A stretch of DNA of 43,673 bases from Candidatus Anammoxibacter sp. (GTDB taxonomy: Bacteria > Planctomycetota > Brocadiia > Brocadiales > Anammoxibacteraceae). Positions 17,001-28,428 of the stretch are shown here, in pieces. How positions within the stretch are numbered: position 1 is the first letter of the stretch; the number at the start of each line of letters is the position of its first letter. The DNA lies in NCBI GenBank assembly GCA_021777055.1, contig JAIQZO010000068.1:1-43673 (forward strand), written 5' to 3'. The position numbers were made by a program, and so were the translations under genes. A model generated the notes under the pieces. The model saw nothing but the letters and a program-made list of their open reading frames with translations. It was not told where the DNA came from and did not search any database.

Positions 17001-18091
17001 CTTAAAATCCGTAAATAATATGAACTAAGAATACAAACAAGAAAGTAACCATAAACAAACTGTAATAGTATATCCCATGTGCTAGCGGATTTATTAACCT
17101 ACTATTTTAATAGTATATTACAATAATTGCTGCGGAAATCAACCAAAAATTTCATACTCAAATAAAACAGAATGTATGGGTGCAATACAAAAAAGTTAAA
17201 GCTATAAAGAAGAATCAGATTCGCAACTATACACAGTAAAAACAGAATACCGGCATTGAATCTATATAACTTATAACTTTAGGCACCCTTTCACATCATC
17301 AGGTTGTAAAATGTTCAAAAATATGAAATAGTTTCACACAGCAAAAGCCTAACCGGGCAAGGCGGAGCTCCAGTAGATATATTACAAACAATAAACAGTC
17401 TTATCTTGATTTTGTTTTGGCAATAGGTAAGACATATATCACAATCATTGTTCATTGTCAACTTGTGAAAGATTGGCTACTTAGCACCGTGTAAGGAAAA
17501 CTCTTACACCGGCTGTAAGGGAAACCCCTACAAGGCGATATATTGAATTGATTACTGTATTTCTACAAACATCATAATGTGTTCTTAAACCAGCACTTAC
17601 CACTCGCAACGAAAATCTTTTGCATGATGGTTTCAAAATCAGTTTTTTGATAAAAAAAGGTAAAAAAAAACTTTTCCCTATGTTTCTTTTAGCAAGTCCA
17701 GAATCTCTTTTAATCGTTCAGATACTGTTAGTTGCATCTCATTGCATCGCTTTTTCGTTTTGAAAGCGCAAACATGCAGAGAATATTATCTTTCTAAAAT
17801 CATTATTCTTACCAGGTACGCAGACAGAAAAAATGCTTGTCGAATCCATTGGAGTAATCACAAATATGTTTGACAAAGACACAATAGATAACTTAACAGA
17901 GGTGGCTTAATTGGTCTAACTTTTTTGTATTGCACCTAAAAGTATTGGGGAGACAAATAAAACTGTTTATGTTAAACTCTATAAAATTTTAGACCTTCTA
18001 GCGGTTAACTTTCAAAAATTTGCTAGCAACTTTAAAGGTTGCAACATAACACATTAAAATTTTATAAAAAAGAACTCGGAGATTTAATAGG
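17001..18091. other. 1.1-kb intergenic region upstream of the sigma-54 activator
   Basis: No intact gene. It holds a pair of strong dyads (17489-17532), a sequence near 17340-17362 (GCAAAAGCCTAACCGGGCAA) similar to the ends of the MITE at 18545, and an open 3' gene remnant ending at TAA 17908-17910 (...ESIGVITNMFDKDTIDNLTE VA) that has no start. I found no good -24/-12 sigma-54 promoter by eye. Confidence 0.4.
17489..17532. promoter_or_regulatory. Tandem dyads, candidate enhancer or operator
   Basis: GTGTAAG-gaaaact-CTTACAC (17489-17509) and TGTAAGGG-aaa-CCCCTACA (17514-17532) are related palindromes, with half-site GTAAGG, centred 24 bases apart. Paired dyads of this sort are typical of sites for Fis-type enhancer-binding proteins. 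They lie ~490 bases upstream of the PocR/sigma-54 activator gene and ~560 upstream of the 18092 gene. Confidence 0.5.
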
Positions 18092-18529
18092 ATGAAAGAA
18101 AATTGTTCCCAGGGAAAACTGGTAGGAAAAACAGCCAACCTTATTATCTTTATAGGCATACTTTACACATTTCTAAGTATTCTTTCACTCGTTGTATGCA
18201 GCTTTTTTACTGAGCGGGGATATGGAATAAAGAGCCTGATAATAGGACTGTTTATAATTTCATTAGGGTATGGAATACGTTATGGTTATATGCCAAGCTT
18301 ATATGCGGCCACTACTCTTTTTTCCGCTGCCGCGATTTACTTTATATTTCTTGTTTTAGATGGTCAATATATCATAATAATCAGGCTCTTGCTCTGTTTA
18401 TGGGTCTTAAGTTTAACTGTCAGGTCTATCCCTGCAATGTTTAAACTAAAAGCGGAAGGTTTATCCCCAGACAGAAACAGTAAGTACAAAGACTTCTTTT
18501 TAAGAAGAAATAAGAAAAAAGATAGTTAA
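18092..18529 (+). CDS. Hypothetical membrane protein, 145 aa
   Basis: Four hydrophobic segments (roughly residues 15-38, 47-60, 66-86 and 91-112) predict an inner-membrane protein with a basic cytoplasmic tail (FLRRNKKKDS). ATG 18092 is preceded by GGAGATTTAATAGG. No family recognised. It stands alone between the activator's upstream region and a MITE. Confidence 0.65.
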   Translation: MKENCSQGKLVGKTANLIIFIGILYTFLSILSLVVCSFFTERGYGIKSLIIGLFIISLGYGIRYGYMPSLYAATTLFSAAAIYFIFLVLDGQYIIIIRLLLCLWVLSLTVRSIPAMFKLKAEGLSPDRNSKYKDFFLRRNKKKDS

Positions 18530-18544
18530 TTGCCTGTATTATCT

Positions 18545-18788
18545 CAGCGTTGTCCGGTTAGCCTTTTGCAGTACAATAATGTTCCATATTTATGGATATT
18601 TTTCAACATCATATTGCCGAGAATTGCCTAAAATGCCTAAATTACTTAAAGTGCCTAAAATTTATAGTGTTGTTTCTTATAATAAATAAAATTCTATAAT
18701 TTTAGCTCATTTTAGGCAATTTAGGCATTTTAGGCACTGGATGTTAGCACTTGTATCTACCAAGCAAATACCTAACCGGACAACACTG
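18545..18788. mobile_element. MITE-like element, copy 1 (~244 bp)
   Basis: Ends are inverted repeats: CAGCGTTGTCCGGTTAG (18545-18561) and CTAACCGGACAACACTG (18772-18788), one mismatch. The inside carries inverted clusters of TGCCTAAAATGCCTAAAT and its complement TTTAGGCATTTTAGGCA. It has no coding capacity. A second copy lies at 26362-26567. A non-autonomous element moved by a transposase elsewhere is the simplest reading. Confidence 0.75.
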
Positions 18789-18919
18789 GTTTTATCTGGC
18801 AAATATGTACATATCACCATATTAAGTGCTGGAGCCACCAGCAAGACGGCTCCAGCACTAAATCTAACTATTTTCTCACGTCAAAACATTAAGTATCCCG
18901 TATTCAATCGAGAAATTCA

Positions 18920-21900
18920 CTAACTTACCATTCTATTACCCATAATCCAGTTTCTCAATCTCAGTGTTAATGTTAAGAGTGCTGGTATCAGGAACAGTGT
19001 AAATACGGTAGAAAGGCTTAACCCGCCAACCACAACACTACCTAATCCACGATATAGTTCTGAACCGGAACCCGGGGAGAGTACAAGAGGTAGCATCCCC
19101 ATCACACTTGTTGTTGTACTCATAAAAATAGGCCGTATCCTTTTCCTTATAGAATCCACTACCGCCTCACGAATATCCATATCATCATATTTTATGTGGT
19201 TTAACGACTGATGGACGATCAAAATAGCATTATTAACCACCGTTCCTGTTAAAATAACAAACCCCAGCATAGTTAAAATGTCCAATGCCTGGAATGCAAC
19301 AAATGTGTTAACAAGAAAGAGACCAAGGAAACCACCTAAACACGCAAGTGGAACGCTAACAATTACCACAAACGGATACAGAAAACTCTCAAAAAGGGAT
19401 GACATAAGCAAAAAGGTAATAATTAATGCCAGAATAAAGTTCCACTGCAGCGCTTTACGCGTAGTGGTTAGATCATCCGCTGTTCCTGAGAGATTTAAAC
19501 CATAAGGCGGGTTCACTTGCCCCCCATCAACCAACGGTTTTAAAATTTTGGATTGAATAATCTCTATTGCATATTCCAGCGCAACTGTCTCGGGTGGCGT
19601 GACCTGTATTGTGATAGTGCGAAGTCTTTCCACATGATTAACCTGTTCAGGGCCATTTACCAAACTAACATTCGCAATAGACCCAATAGTTACAACATCG
19701 TTGCCAGGAGTATTAATCAAAAGGTTTTCCACATCCTGCGTATGATTTACAAAGATATCATTACCCTTAAGTACAAGGTCAATCTCATTATGCCCATATT
19801 GATAGTCACTAATGCGGACTCCATCAACAAGGGCATTTAACATAAACCCCAAATCCCTGTTCTTTATATCCAATTCAGACATTTTGTCACGATCAGGCAC
19901 AACCTGTAGTTCCGGACTTCCAAGCTCCAGGCTAGGTATAGGCCTGGCCTGTGTCCCTGGAAGATGCTGCATAACACCTCCGAATATAGTACGACCAAGT
20001 CCAACAAGTTTCTTTAGATCAGGACCCGATATATCTATATTTATCTGCCTGCCTTCGGAAATTCCACTGGCAAAAAGACTGGACTGTACAACAACCGATA
20101 TCATCCCTGGTATCTTGCTAAAGGTCTCTTTCATTAAAGGGATCAATTCCTTAACCCTCTTAGGGTCACTAGCAACTGCACCACCAAACAGACTGCGTGC
20201 CCTTGCCACATAAAAGAAATGATTTATCAAATTAGGCGAATCCGCCGTCTCTGCATCACCCTCATTATTATTTTCACTACCCCAGTATGGAGCAAGATCT
20301 TTCTCTATCATTTTACCTATCCTCTCAAACTCATCAGTATTGTACCCCGGAGGAGGGATTAACACCCCAAAAACCAGATTCCTGTTCCCTTGAGGCAAAT
20401 ACTCCGTTTTAGGCATCAGTAACCAGCTCACTCCTAATGAAAATGAGATAAATAGGATTACAATTAGAATGGATAACCAGATACGGCTTATAACACCATT
20501 AACAATGAAAACTGTAAGTTCTCTCAGTAAAGCACCCATCCTGTTAAGGTAAACAAGCGGTAAAAGGAACACTCTATCCTTTTTTGTCTTTGATGATCCA
20601 TCTTCCAGTGGAACGTGCGTTCTTAAGATCCTTGATGATAATGTTGGTATGACAGTTATTGCAACAATAAGGCTAAGAAGCACTGAACAGCTTATTGCAA
20701 TAGCAATGTCCATAAAAAGCTGTCCGGCCTGCTCTTTAATAAATATAACAGGAAGAAAGACTGCAACTGTAGTCAGGGTACTTGCCAACACAGCCCCCCA
20801 AACCTCCACAGTCCCATCGTAGGCGGCCTTGATCCTGTCCTTTCCCATCTGAAGGTGACGGAATATATTCTCAAGTACAACTATAGAGTTATCAACCACC
20901 ATTCCAGCAGCAAAGCTCATCCCTGCCAGGCTAATTACGTTTATACTCCTTCCCAGAAGTGCCATCATCAAAAATGTACCTATAATACTGATAGGAATAA
21001 CAATGGCTATAATAAAGATAGAGCTGATACTCCTTAGAAACAGGAAAAGTATAAGTACCGCCAGCACACTTCCTATCAATATATTTTTCTGGACTAAAGA
21101 TATGGAGCTTCTGATATAGATAGTTTCATCATATACATTTGAAAGCTGCAGCCTGTTTTGTTTCAATATCCCCTGGTTGAGTTCATCTTTGGCCCTTACC
21201 AATGCCTCCATGGTATCAATAGAATTTGCTCCTGACTCACGGATCGCGTTCACCGCAATGGCGGGTTCACCTTTTTGTCTAACAGTGTAATCCGGCTTCT
21301 TGTATCCCAACTCTACCTTTGCAACATCGCGAACATATATGGGGTTTCCATTCTCTTTGGTTATTACAATCTTTTCCACATCTTGCGGCGTAAGGTATTC
21401 ACCCATGGTTCTAACAACGTAACGTCTTTTACCCTCATTAAAATCACCGGCGCTAATGTTCTTGTTCTCATTTGTTATTGCATTTGCAACCGTTTGAAGC
21501 GTTACGTTTCGCGCTGACAAAGCCTGTGGATCAAAAATAACCTGCATCTCACGCTCCCACCCACCAAAAACGTTCGAGTAACCAACACCATGCACCCTTT
21601 CAAAACGGGCCTTAATATAATCATCTGCAAAATCATACAGTGTATTAATGTCAATAGGGTTGCCCGGCATGGGTTTCAATATAAACCAGGCCATGGCATT
21701 TGAACGGATATCAACACTTGAAATGACCGGTTTGTCTGCGTTTACTGGATATTCTGGCACCTGATTGAGTCGATTTGATACCTTAAGCAGAGCGGAATCA
21801 ATATCCGTACCCGTATGGAATTCGAGGATAATGCTTCCCCTACCATCATAACTTTCACTCTTCATCTCGGAAACGCCTTCAACATTTTTCAGGACGTCTT

Positions 21901-22102
21901 CCTGTTCCTGAATAATCTCCCTCTCTATTTCGTAAGGGCTGGCTCCCGCCCACGTGGTATCTACCGTGATCTTTGGTTTATCAATCGTTGGCGTAAGCTG
22001 AATAGGAATATTAAAGATAGAAATGGTCCCAAAAAGCAGAAGCATTAATATGCCTACAGTTACGCTAATAGGCTTTTTTATAGAGATGTCAACAAGTTTC
22101 AT
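18920..22102 (-). CDS. RND-family efflux pump inner-membrane protein, 1060 aa
   Basis: Proton-driven efflux transporter of the HAE1/AcrB superfamily. Start MKLVDISIKKPISVTVGILM has the first transmembrane helix. A periplasmic porter domain, a central cluster of transmembrane helices (from ~330 and again from ~860) and a second porter half follow. The helix-4 motif reads GMVVDNSIVVLENIFRHL, where AcrB has two adjacent Asp; here the second is Asn, a common variant. The helix-10 region has GTVVNNAILIVHQS. It follows the membrane-fusion gene by 209 bases on the same strand. No outer-membrane TolC gene is in the window. Substrate not predictable. Confidence 0.95.
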   Translation of the reverse strand: MKLVDISIKKPISVTVGILMLLLFGTISIFNIPIQLTPTIDKPKITVDTTWAGASPYEIEREIIQEQEDVLKNVEGVSEMKSESYDGRGSIILEFHTGTDIDSALLKVSNRLNQVPEYPVNADKPVISSVDIRSNAMAWFILKPMPGNPIDINTLYDFADDYIKARFERVHGVGYSNVFGGWEREMQVIFDPQALSARNVTLQTVANAITNENKNISAGDFNEGKRRYVVRTMGEYLTPQDVEKIVITKENGNPIYVRDVAKVELGYKKPDYTVRQKGEPAIAVNAIRESGANSIDTMEALVRAKDELNQGILKQNRLQLSNVYDETIYIRSSISLVQKNILIGSVLAVLILFLFLRSISSIFIIAIVIPISIIGTFLMMALLGRSINVISLAGMSFAAGMVVDNSIVVLENIFRHLQMGKDRIKAAYDGTVEVWGAVLASTLTTVAVFLPVIFIKEQAGQLFMDIAIAISCSVLLSLIVAITVIPTLSSRILRTHVPLEDGSSKTKKDRVFLLPLVYLNRMGALLRELTVFIVNGVISRIWLSILIVILFISFSLGVSWLLMPKTEYLPQGNRNLVFGVLIPPPGYNTDEFERIGKMIEKDLAPYWGSENNNEGDAETADSPNLINHFFYVARARSLFGGAVASDPKRVKELIPLMKETFSKIPGMISVVVQSSLFASGISEGRQINIDISGPDLKKLVGLGRTIFGGVMQHLPGTQARPIPSLELGSPELQVVPDRDKMSELDIKNRDLGFMLNALVDGVRISDYQYGHNEIDLVLKGNDIFVNHTQDVENLLINTPGNDVVTIGSIANVSLVNGPEQVNHVERLRTITIQVTPPETVALEYAIEIIQSKILKPLVDGGQVNPPYGLNLSGTADDLTTTRKALQWNFILALIITFLLMSSLFESFLYPFVVIVSVPLACLGGFLGLFLVNTFVAFQALDILTMLGFVILTGTVVNNAILIVHQSLNHIKYDDMDIREAVVDSIRKRIRPIFMSTTTSVMGMLPLVLSPGSGSELYRGLGSVVVGGLSLSTVFTLFLIPALLTLTLRLRNWIMGNRMVS

Positions 22103-22311
22103 GCTTATAAAAAAAATATGTGAAAATACGGATTTCCTGTTAACAAATGCTAATTAAGAAAGGAAAAATCCACCATTATACATTAAGATTTACATCAGAT
22201 TTGTAGGGATTTAAGATCTTAAACCCCTGTTTTTATACGGATTCGAGGTTTAGCGCCCCTCTTATACATTGTACGTATTCATGATGTGTACGGGTTCAAG
22301 ATTTTGACCCC

Positions 22312-23382
22312 CTACTTTACAACTTTTACCGCCTGTCCCGGCATAACCCTTTCATTACCACGGACAATAACATCCATACCTGCTTTAACAGGACCAATTA
22401 CCTCCATAAGGTTATCGTGTGAAATTCCTGTTTTTACCGGTATGGGCGCAGCAGTATTATCCTTTATCGTAAATATGAATTTCTTACCGTCTATTTCTAC
22501 CACTGCATCTTTTGGCACAAAATTAGAAGCGGTTTTAGTTCCTGTAACAAGTGTAACACGGGAAAAAAGGCCGTTTTTTATCTTTCTGTCCTTGTTCGGG
22601 AAACCTATTTTTACCGGCAATGTCCGTGCCGTCTTTGAGGATTGGGGGATAACAGCAATAACATGGCCACTAACGGCCAAATCACCAAATGCATCAAAAC
22701 GTATCCTGGCTTCATCATTCCTTTGCAATGTAACCGCAATATGTTCGGGAACATTTACCAATACATAAGCAGAATCCAGGTTAATTAATTCGTAAACTGC
22801 AGCGCCTTTTACAAGCCACTCCCCTATCTCTGTATGTTTTGCAACAATATAGCCACTAAAAGGGGACTTTATTTCCATATTGTCAATATCATAATCGAAC
22901 CTCTCTATCTTTGCCTTGTATTGAAACACCCTTTCTGCCCACGCATTTCTTTCGGATATGCTCTCCTGCAGCTCTTCAATAGGCACAACCTCCTTTTCAT
23001 AAAGGTCCTGATACCTTATAGTCTGGCTTTCTGCAAATTCAAGTCGGGCCATCCCTTCTTTTAAAGCCGCCCTGGCCTCTCTCAACTCAATCTCTAGCAG
23101 CTCTTTTTTGAGTCTGGCCAGAACATCACCCTTTTTAACAAAATCGCCTTCCTTATATAATAGTTCCAAAACCAGTCCGGCAATCTCTGTTGCAACCCGG
23201 CTGTGCTGCTCTGTCTCTACGGTCCCAATTAAAGTAACAGGTTCTTCCAATTGCATCTCCACAACCTTGACAACCTCCACCGGTGATGGAGGCCGCTTCG
23301 GACGCTCCGCCTCTACAATTGCTACAGGCAGGACCAAAACCACCAGAACAATAAAAACAACTATGCACTTATTATATTTCAT
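22312..23382 (-). CDS. RND efflux periplasmic adaptor (membrane-fusion protein), 356 aa
   Basis: N-terminal signal or anchor segment (CIVVFIVLVVLVLPVAIVEA), then a barrel-sandwich half (VTLIGTVETEQHSRVATEIA; GDFVKKGDVLARL), a coiled-coil hairpin (~95-150, RAALKEGMARLEFAESQTIR), the second half (IKSPFSGYIVAKHTEIGEWL) and beta-barrel domains. This is the HlyD/AcrA adaptor layout that bridges the inner-membrane pump and an outer-membrane channel. Upstream partner of the pump at 18920-22102, presumably one operon. Confidence 0.93.
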   Translation of the reverse strand: MKYNKCIVVFIVLVVLVLPVAIVEAERPKRPPSPVEVVKVVEMQLEEPVTLIGTVETEQHSRVATEIAGLVLELLYKEGDFVKKGDVLARLKKELLEIELREARAALKEGMARLEFAESQTIRYQDLYEKEVVPIEELQESISERNAWAERVFQYKAKIERFDYDIDNMEIKSPFSGYIVAKHTEIGEWLVKGAAVYELINLDSAYVLVNVPEHIAVTLQRNDEARIRFDAFGDLAVSGHVIAVIPQSSKTARTLPVKIGFPNKDRKIKNGLFSRVTLVTGTKTASNFVPKDAVVEIDGKKFIFTIKDNTAAPIPVKTGISHDNLMEVIGPVKAGMDVIVRGNERVMPGQAVKVVK

Positions 23383-23479
23383 CTACAAATCCCTTGAGCA
23401 TAACACCTTCTATAAATATGTTTTAATTCTCAAAAATTATAACAGCTTTAACATATATTATCTACTTAATCCTCCATTA

Positions 23480-23513
23480 AAAAAGGCCTGAAGCTTTTCT
23501 CTCCAGGCCTTTA
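23480..23513 (-). terminator. Terminator after enolase (bidirectional)
   Basis: AAAGGCCTG...CAGGCCTTTTTT, read on the minus strand, forms a stem of 9 with a purine-rich loop and a T-run. It lies 23 bases after the eno stop. The complementary A-run makes it usable from the other strand as well. Confidence 0.85.
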
Positions 23514-23535
23514 ATTTCGGTAGATTAAGTTTGTG

Positions 23536-25220
<1,685 letters not shown>

Positions 25221-26135
25221 TCAACCATTCAACACAATACCATTATCACTTGCAGTCTCTATGATCCGTTTAGCATATAGAGAGGCAAAACCATCATTTG
25301 AACCCAACCCCTCCATCACATTTATAACCTCAATCCCCTGTTCTCGAAGCCTGTTTGCCCATGAGTCATCGTCATCTCCGGCAATATCATTATGGGCATG
25401 ATCTCCTGCCGTAAGCATAAATGGTTTGAGAACCACCCTCTTTATGTTAGTTGCCACTATTTCTTGTAAAAAGTCATCAAGGTCCGGATACCCTTCCACC
25501 TGCCCAATAAAGGTAAGAACATCAGGATACTGCTTTCGAAATTCGTTTTGCGTCTCTATATAAATACCGGTGGAGAAATATTCATTCCCATGCCCCACAT
25601 AAACCAGTAAAGACTTCTCTCTTCTCGCAATCTCAACATCCGGTTCTAATACCGAGACAACTTCCTTCATGTCATCATGATAATCGTGCATAACACCATG
25701 AGTGCCCAACGCCGGTCTGCTAACCACAATCTTATCAAACGGCATCCATCTCTCCTTAACCGTCTTTATCCCATTGAGTCCCGCAATATAAGAGCTTAAA
25801 TCTTCATACTGTTCACCGTGGGCAATATGTGTAGGCTGCACAATAATAGTCCTATAGCCATCATCCTGTAAGGCACCTATGGCACCAAGGATGCTTTGTG
25901 CGTCTAGCACCTCATCCGGAACACCCTGAGCCAGCCACTTTTCCCTATCAGAGCGTCTCTTCCTCCATATCCCCCTTATAATATTAGATGTAAAACTAAT
26001 CTTTATCTTTATACCTGGTAAGCGCTCTTGAATCATTCTCTTTGTATTTGTCAAAGAGACCAATGCCGATGGAAAAGTAGTACCAAAATGTGCCAGCAAA
26101 ATCGCTTTTTTGTTTGTCTGTTCTTTGGAATTCAT
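25221..26135 (-). CDS. cbiK: CbiK-type sirohydrochlorin chelatase, 304 aa
   Basis: Anaerobic-type cobaltochelatase, which inserts Co2+ (in some organisms Fe2+) into sirohydrochlorin for cobalamin or siroheme/heme synthesis. Matches: ILLAHFGTTFPSALVSLTNT at the N-terminus, VQPTHIAHGEQYEDL (~110-125), the metal-site region VYVGHGNEYFSTG, and KPFMLTAGDHAHNDIAGDDD with DSW. No signal peptide, so a cytoplasmic form. Start placed at ATG 26135; a TTG three codons upstream is possible. No other cobalamin gene is adjacent, so its metal cannot be told from context. Confidence 0.9.
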   Translation of the reverse strand: MNSKEQTNKKAILLAHFGTTFPSALVSLTNTKRMIQERLPGIKIKISFTSNIIRGIWRKRRSDREKWLAQGVPDEVLDAQSILGAIGALQDDGYRTIIVQPTHIAHGEQYEDLSSYIAGLNGIKTVKERWMPFDKIVVSRPALGTHGVMHDYHDDMKEVVSVLEPDVEIARREKSLLVYVGHGNEYFSTGIYIETQNEFRKQYPDVLTFIGQVEGYPDLDDFLQEIVATNIKRVVLKPFMLTAGDHAHNDIAGDDDDSWANRLREQGIEVINVMEGLGSNDGFASLYAKRIIETASDNGIVLNG

Positions 26136-26361
26136 GTTAGGCAATTATTATTACAATAGTATCGTTGCTAAATAAAAAGTTAAAACAGTATAACAATTAT
26201 ATTTAATATACAAAAATGTTATTTGTTTCAATGATACTACTAAGAAATCTTCAGAAACAGGGTATCTTTTTATGGTTGACGGTTAAATTGACAAAAGTAA
26301 TAATAAACAGACTTGATTTGAATTAAGAAGAGAAAAGAAACTATTCTAAATGACAATTTAT

Positions 26362-26567
26362 TAGCATTGTCTGGTTAGCCTTTTGCTGTGAGAAAATATT
26401 GAATATTTAAGAACTTCTTGTAACATAATGACGTAAAAAAACCCTAAAGTTGATATAGCAACCTTTTTATGAATAATAAATTTCTATCAATTTAGGCATT
26501 TTAGTGCATTTTAGGCAATTTAGGCATTCAATGTTAGCACACGCAAATACCTAACCGGCCAACGCTG
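26362..26567. mobile_element. MITE-like element, copy 2 (~206 bp)
   Basis: Ends TAGCATTGTCTGGTTAG (26362-26378) and CTAACCGGCCAACGCTG (26551-26567) are inverted repeats matching those of the element at 18545-18788. The right internal arm is also shared (TTTAGGCATT repeats; ATGTTAGCAC). The left arm differs and the copy is ~40 bases shorter. Confidence 0.7.
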
Positions 26568-26613
26568 ATTTTTACTCACATCCTAAAACAAACAGTATCA
26601 GGAGTTCAATGTT

Positions 26614-27939
26614 ATGATCAAAAAAAGGGTTGTTATTATGGGTGCGGCAGGTAGAGACTTTCATAATTTTAATGTCTTCTTCAGAGATAATAGCGAGTAT
26701 GAGGTTACGGCATTTACCGCAACACAGATTCCAAATATTACAGATAGAAGATACCCCCCTGATATTGCGGGAGATCTATATCCCAACGGTATACCCATCT
26801 ACGACGAAAAAGAGCTAGTATCCATAATCAAGGATAAAGCCATTGATGAAGTCGTCTTTTCATACAGCGATGTCTCCTATAATGATTTAATGCATAAAGC
26901 TAGTGCGGTACAGGCAGCAGGAGCAGACTTCCGTATCATGGGAACAAAACATACAATGATAAAGAGCTGCTTACCGGTTATTGCTGTTTGCGCTGTTCGT
27001 ACAGGATGCGGGAAAAGTGCGGTATCAAGAAAAGTATGTGAAATCCTGAAGAAAATAGGTAAGAAGGCCGTTGTTATACGCCACCCCATGCCATACGGCG
27101 ATCTGTCTAAACAAAGAGCCCAACGTTTTGCATCCCTTGATGACCTGGTTACTCATAACTGTACATTTGAAGAGATGGAAGAGTATGAACCCCATATTGA
27201 ACAAAACACAGTAGTTTATGCGGGTGTTGATTACGAAGATATCCTTCGGAAAGCAGAAAAGGAGGCAGACGTAATCCTTTGGGATGGAGGCAATAACGAT
27301 ATGCCTTTTTACCAACCAGACCTTTTCATTACATTAGTTGACCCCCATCGCGCAGGAGATGAGCTTACCTATTTTCCCAGCGAAACAAACCTTAGACTTG
27401 CTGATGTGGTTATTATTAGCAAGGAAGACTCATCTACGACTGAAAACATATTTAAGGTTAAAGAAAATATCAGCAAAATTAACCCCTCTGCCACAGTCAT
27501 CGATTCTTCACTGGAGATCTCCACAAATAATAACGATGTAATAAAAGGCAAAAGAGTCCTTGTTGTGGAAGACGGGCCATCTGTAACCCACGGAGGCATG
27601 CCTTACGGTGCCGCCACCATTGCGGCACAGAGATTTTGCGCTTCATCTATTATTGACCCCAGGCCCTATGCAGTAGGCAGCATAGCAGAAACATTTAAGA
27701 AATATCCCACAATCCCTAACCTGCTTCCGGCCATGGGATATGGGGATAAACAGATAACCGAGTTGGAAAACACAATCAATGCAGTGGATTGCGATCTGGT
27801 TATAGTTGGAACACCCATAGATCTTTGTAAAAAGATAAACATAAACAAACCGGCAGTTAGGGTAAAATATAATTTTAACGGAAATAGTAAACCCGGCTTA
27901 GAAGAAATTTTAAAAGAGTTTGTTAATGTAGGTGGATAG
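26614..27939 (+). CDS. Cyclic 2,3-diphosphoglycerate synthetase-like GTPase, 441 aa
   Basis: Similar in layout to archaeal cyclic-2,3-diphosphoglycerate synthetase: an N-terminal Rossmann-like domain (VVIMGAAGRDFHNFNVFFRD, residues ~5-25), then a P-loop at ~130 (AVRTGCGKSAVSRK), and a C-terminal region with HGGMPYGAATIAAQRF. In bacteria this family is usually annotated as a GTPase of uncertain function; the true reaction here is unknown. CAGGAG lies 9 bases before the ATG. Carbamate kinase is the next gene, 489 bases downstream on the same strand. The last residues and stop codon lie in a dispersed repeat. Confidence 0.8.
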   Translation: MIKKRVVIMGAAGRDFHNFNVFFRDNSEYEVTAFTATQIPNITDRRYPPDIAGDLYPNGIPIYDEKELVSIIKDKAIDEVVFSYSDVSYNDLMHKASAVQAAGADFRIMGTKHTMIKSCLPVIAVCAVRTGCGKSAVSRKVCEILKKIGKKAVVIRHPMPYGDLSKQRAQRFASLDDLVTHNCTFEEMEEYEPHIEQNTVVYAGVDYEDILRKAEKEADVILWDGGNNDMPFYQPDLFITLVDPHRAGDELTYFPSETNLRLADVVIISKEDSSTTENIFKVKENISKINPSATVIDSSLEISTNNNDVIKGKRVLVVEDGPSVTHGGMPYGAATIAAQRFCASSIIDPRPYAVGSIAETFKKYPTIPNLLPAMGYGDKQITELENTINAVDCDLVIVGTPIDLCKKININKPAVRVKYNFNGNSKPGLEEILKEFVNVGG

Positions 27940-28418
27940 GCTGAAGGCTGAAGGCTGAAGGTAAAAGCATAAAGCAAAAGGCAAAAAGGCTGTGGGATTT
28001 TACCTTTAGGTTTTCCATCTAAAAGACTTTATAGTATTACCCAGTAAAAGCTTCTTTTTTTAAAAGAAAATTTTTACAGATTTGATTAAGTTAATCGGAG
28101 TGCAAAATTTATTTTGCTAGGGATTCAATTATAGAAATGAAAGATGCAAGATTCGAATTAACGGTTTCGAGCAGATGTGATTCAATTATCTTCTGAAGAT
28201 TTAGGGAAACATAGAAAGCTGGTAATGGTTAATCTTGTTAGAAAACCTATTCTAAGCTTGTATCACTATCTGGTTTCAGCAAGATAAATCTTGCACTCCG
28301 TATATTTCTACAATTTGATGCTTTATTCTGGATTCTGTCTCCTGAATTCTGTATTCCAAATTTGGTTGCGGCTTCGCCGCATTATGCTTTTACCTTCAGC
28401 CTTCAGCCTATTTACCTA
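27930..28418. repeat. Composite repeat segment with inverted ends
   Basis: Left end AGGTGGATAGGCTGAAGG...AAGGTAAAAGCATAA (27930-27972) and right end TTATGCTTTTACCTTCAGCC...TATTTACCT (28382-28418) are inverted copies. Inside, 28096-28300 is bounded by inverted GGAGTGCAAAATTTATTTTGC-type ends, and 28320-28385 repeats the GAATTC-rich unit seen near 34140 and 34425. The nested arrangement suggests successive insertions of short elements. No coding sequence. Confidence 0.65.
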
Positions 28419-28428
28419 AATCATAACC

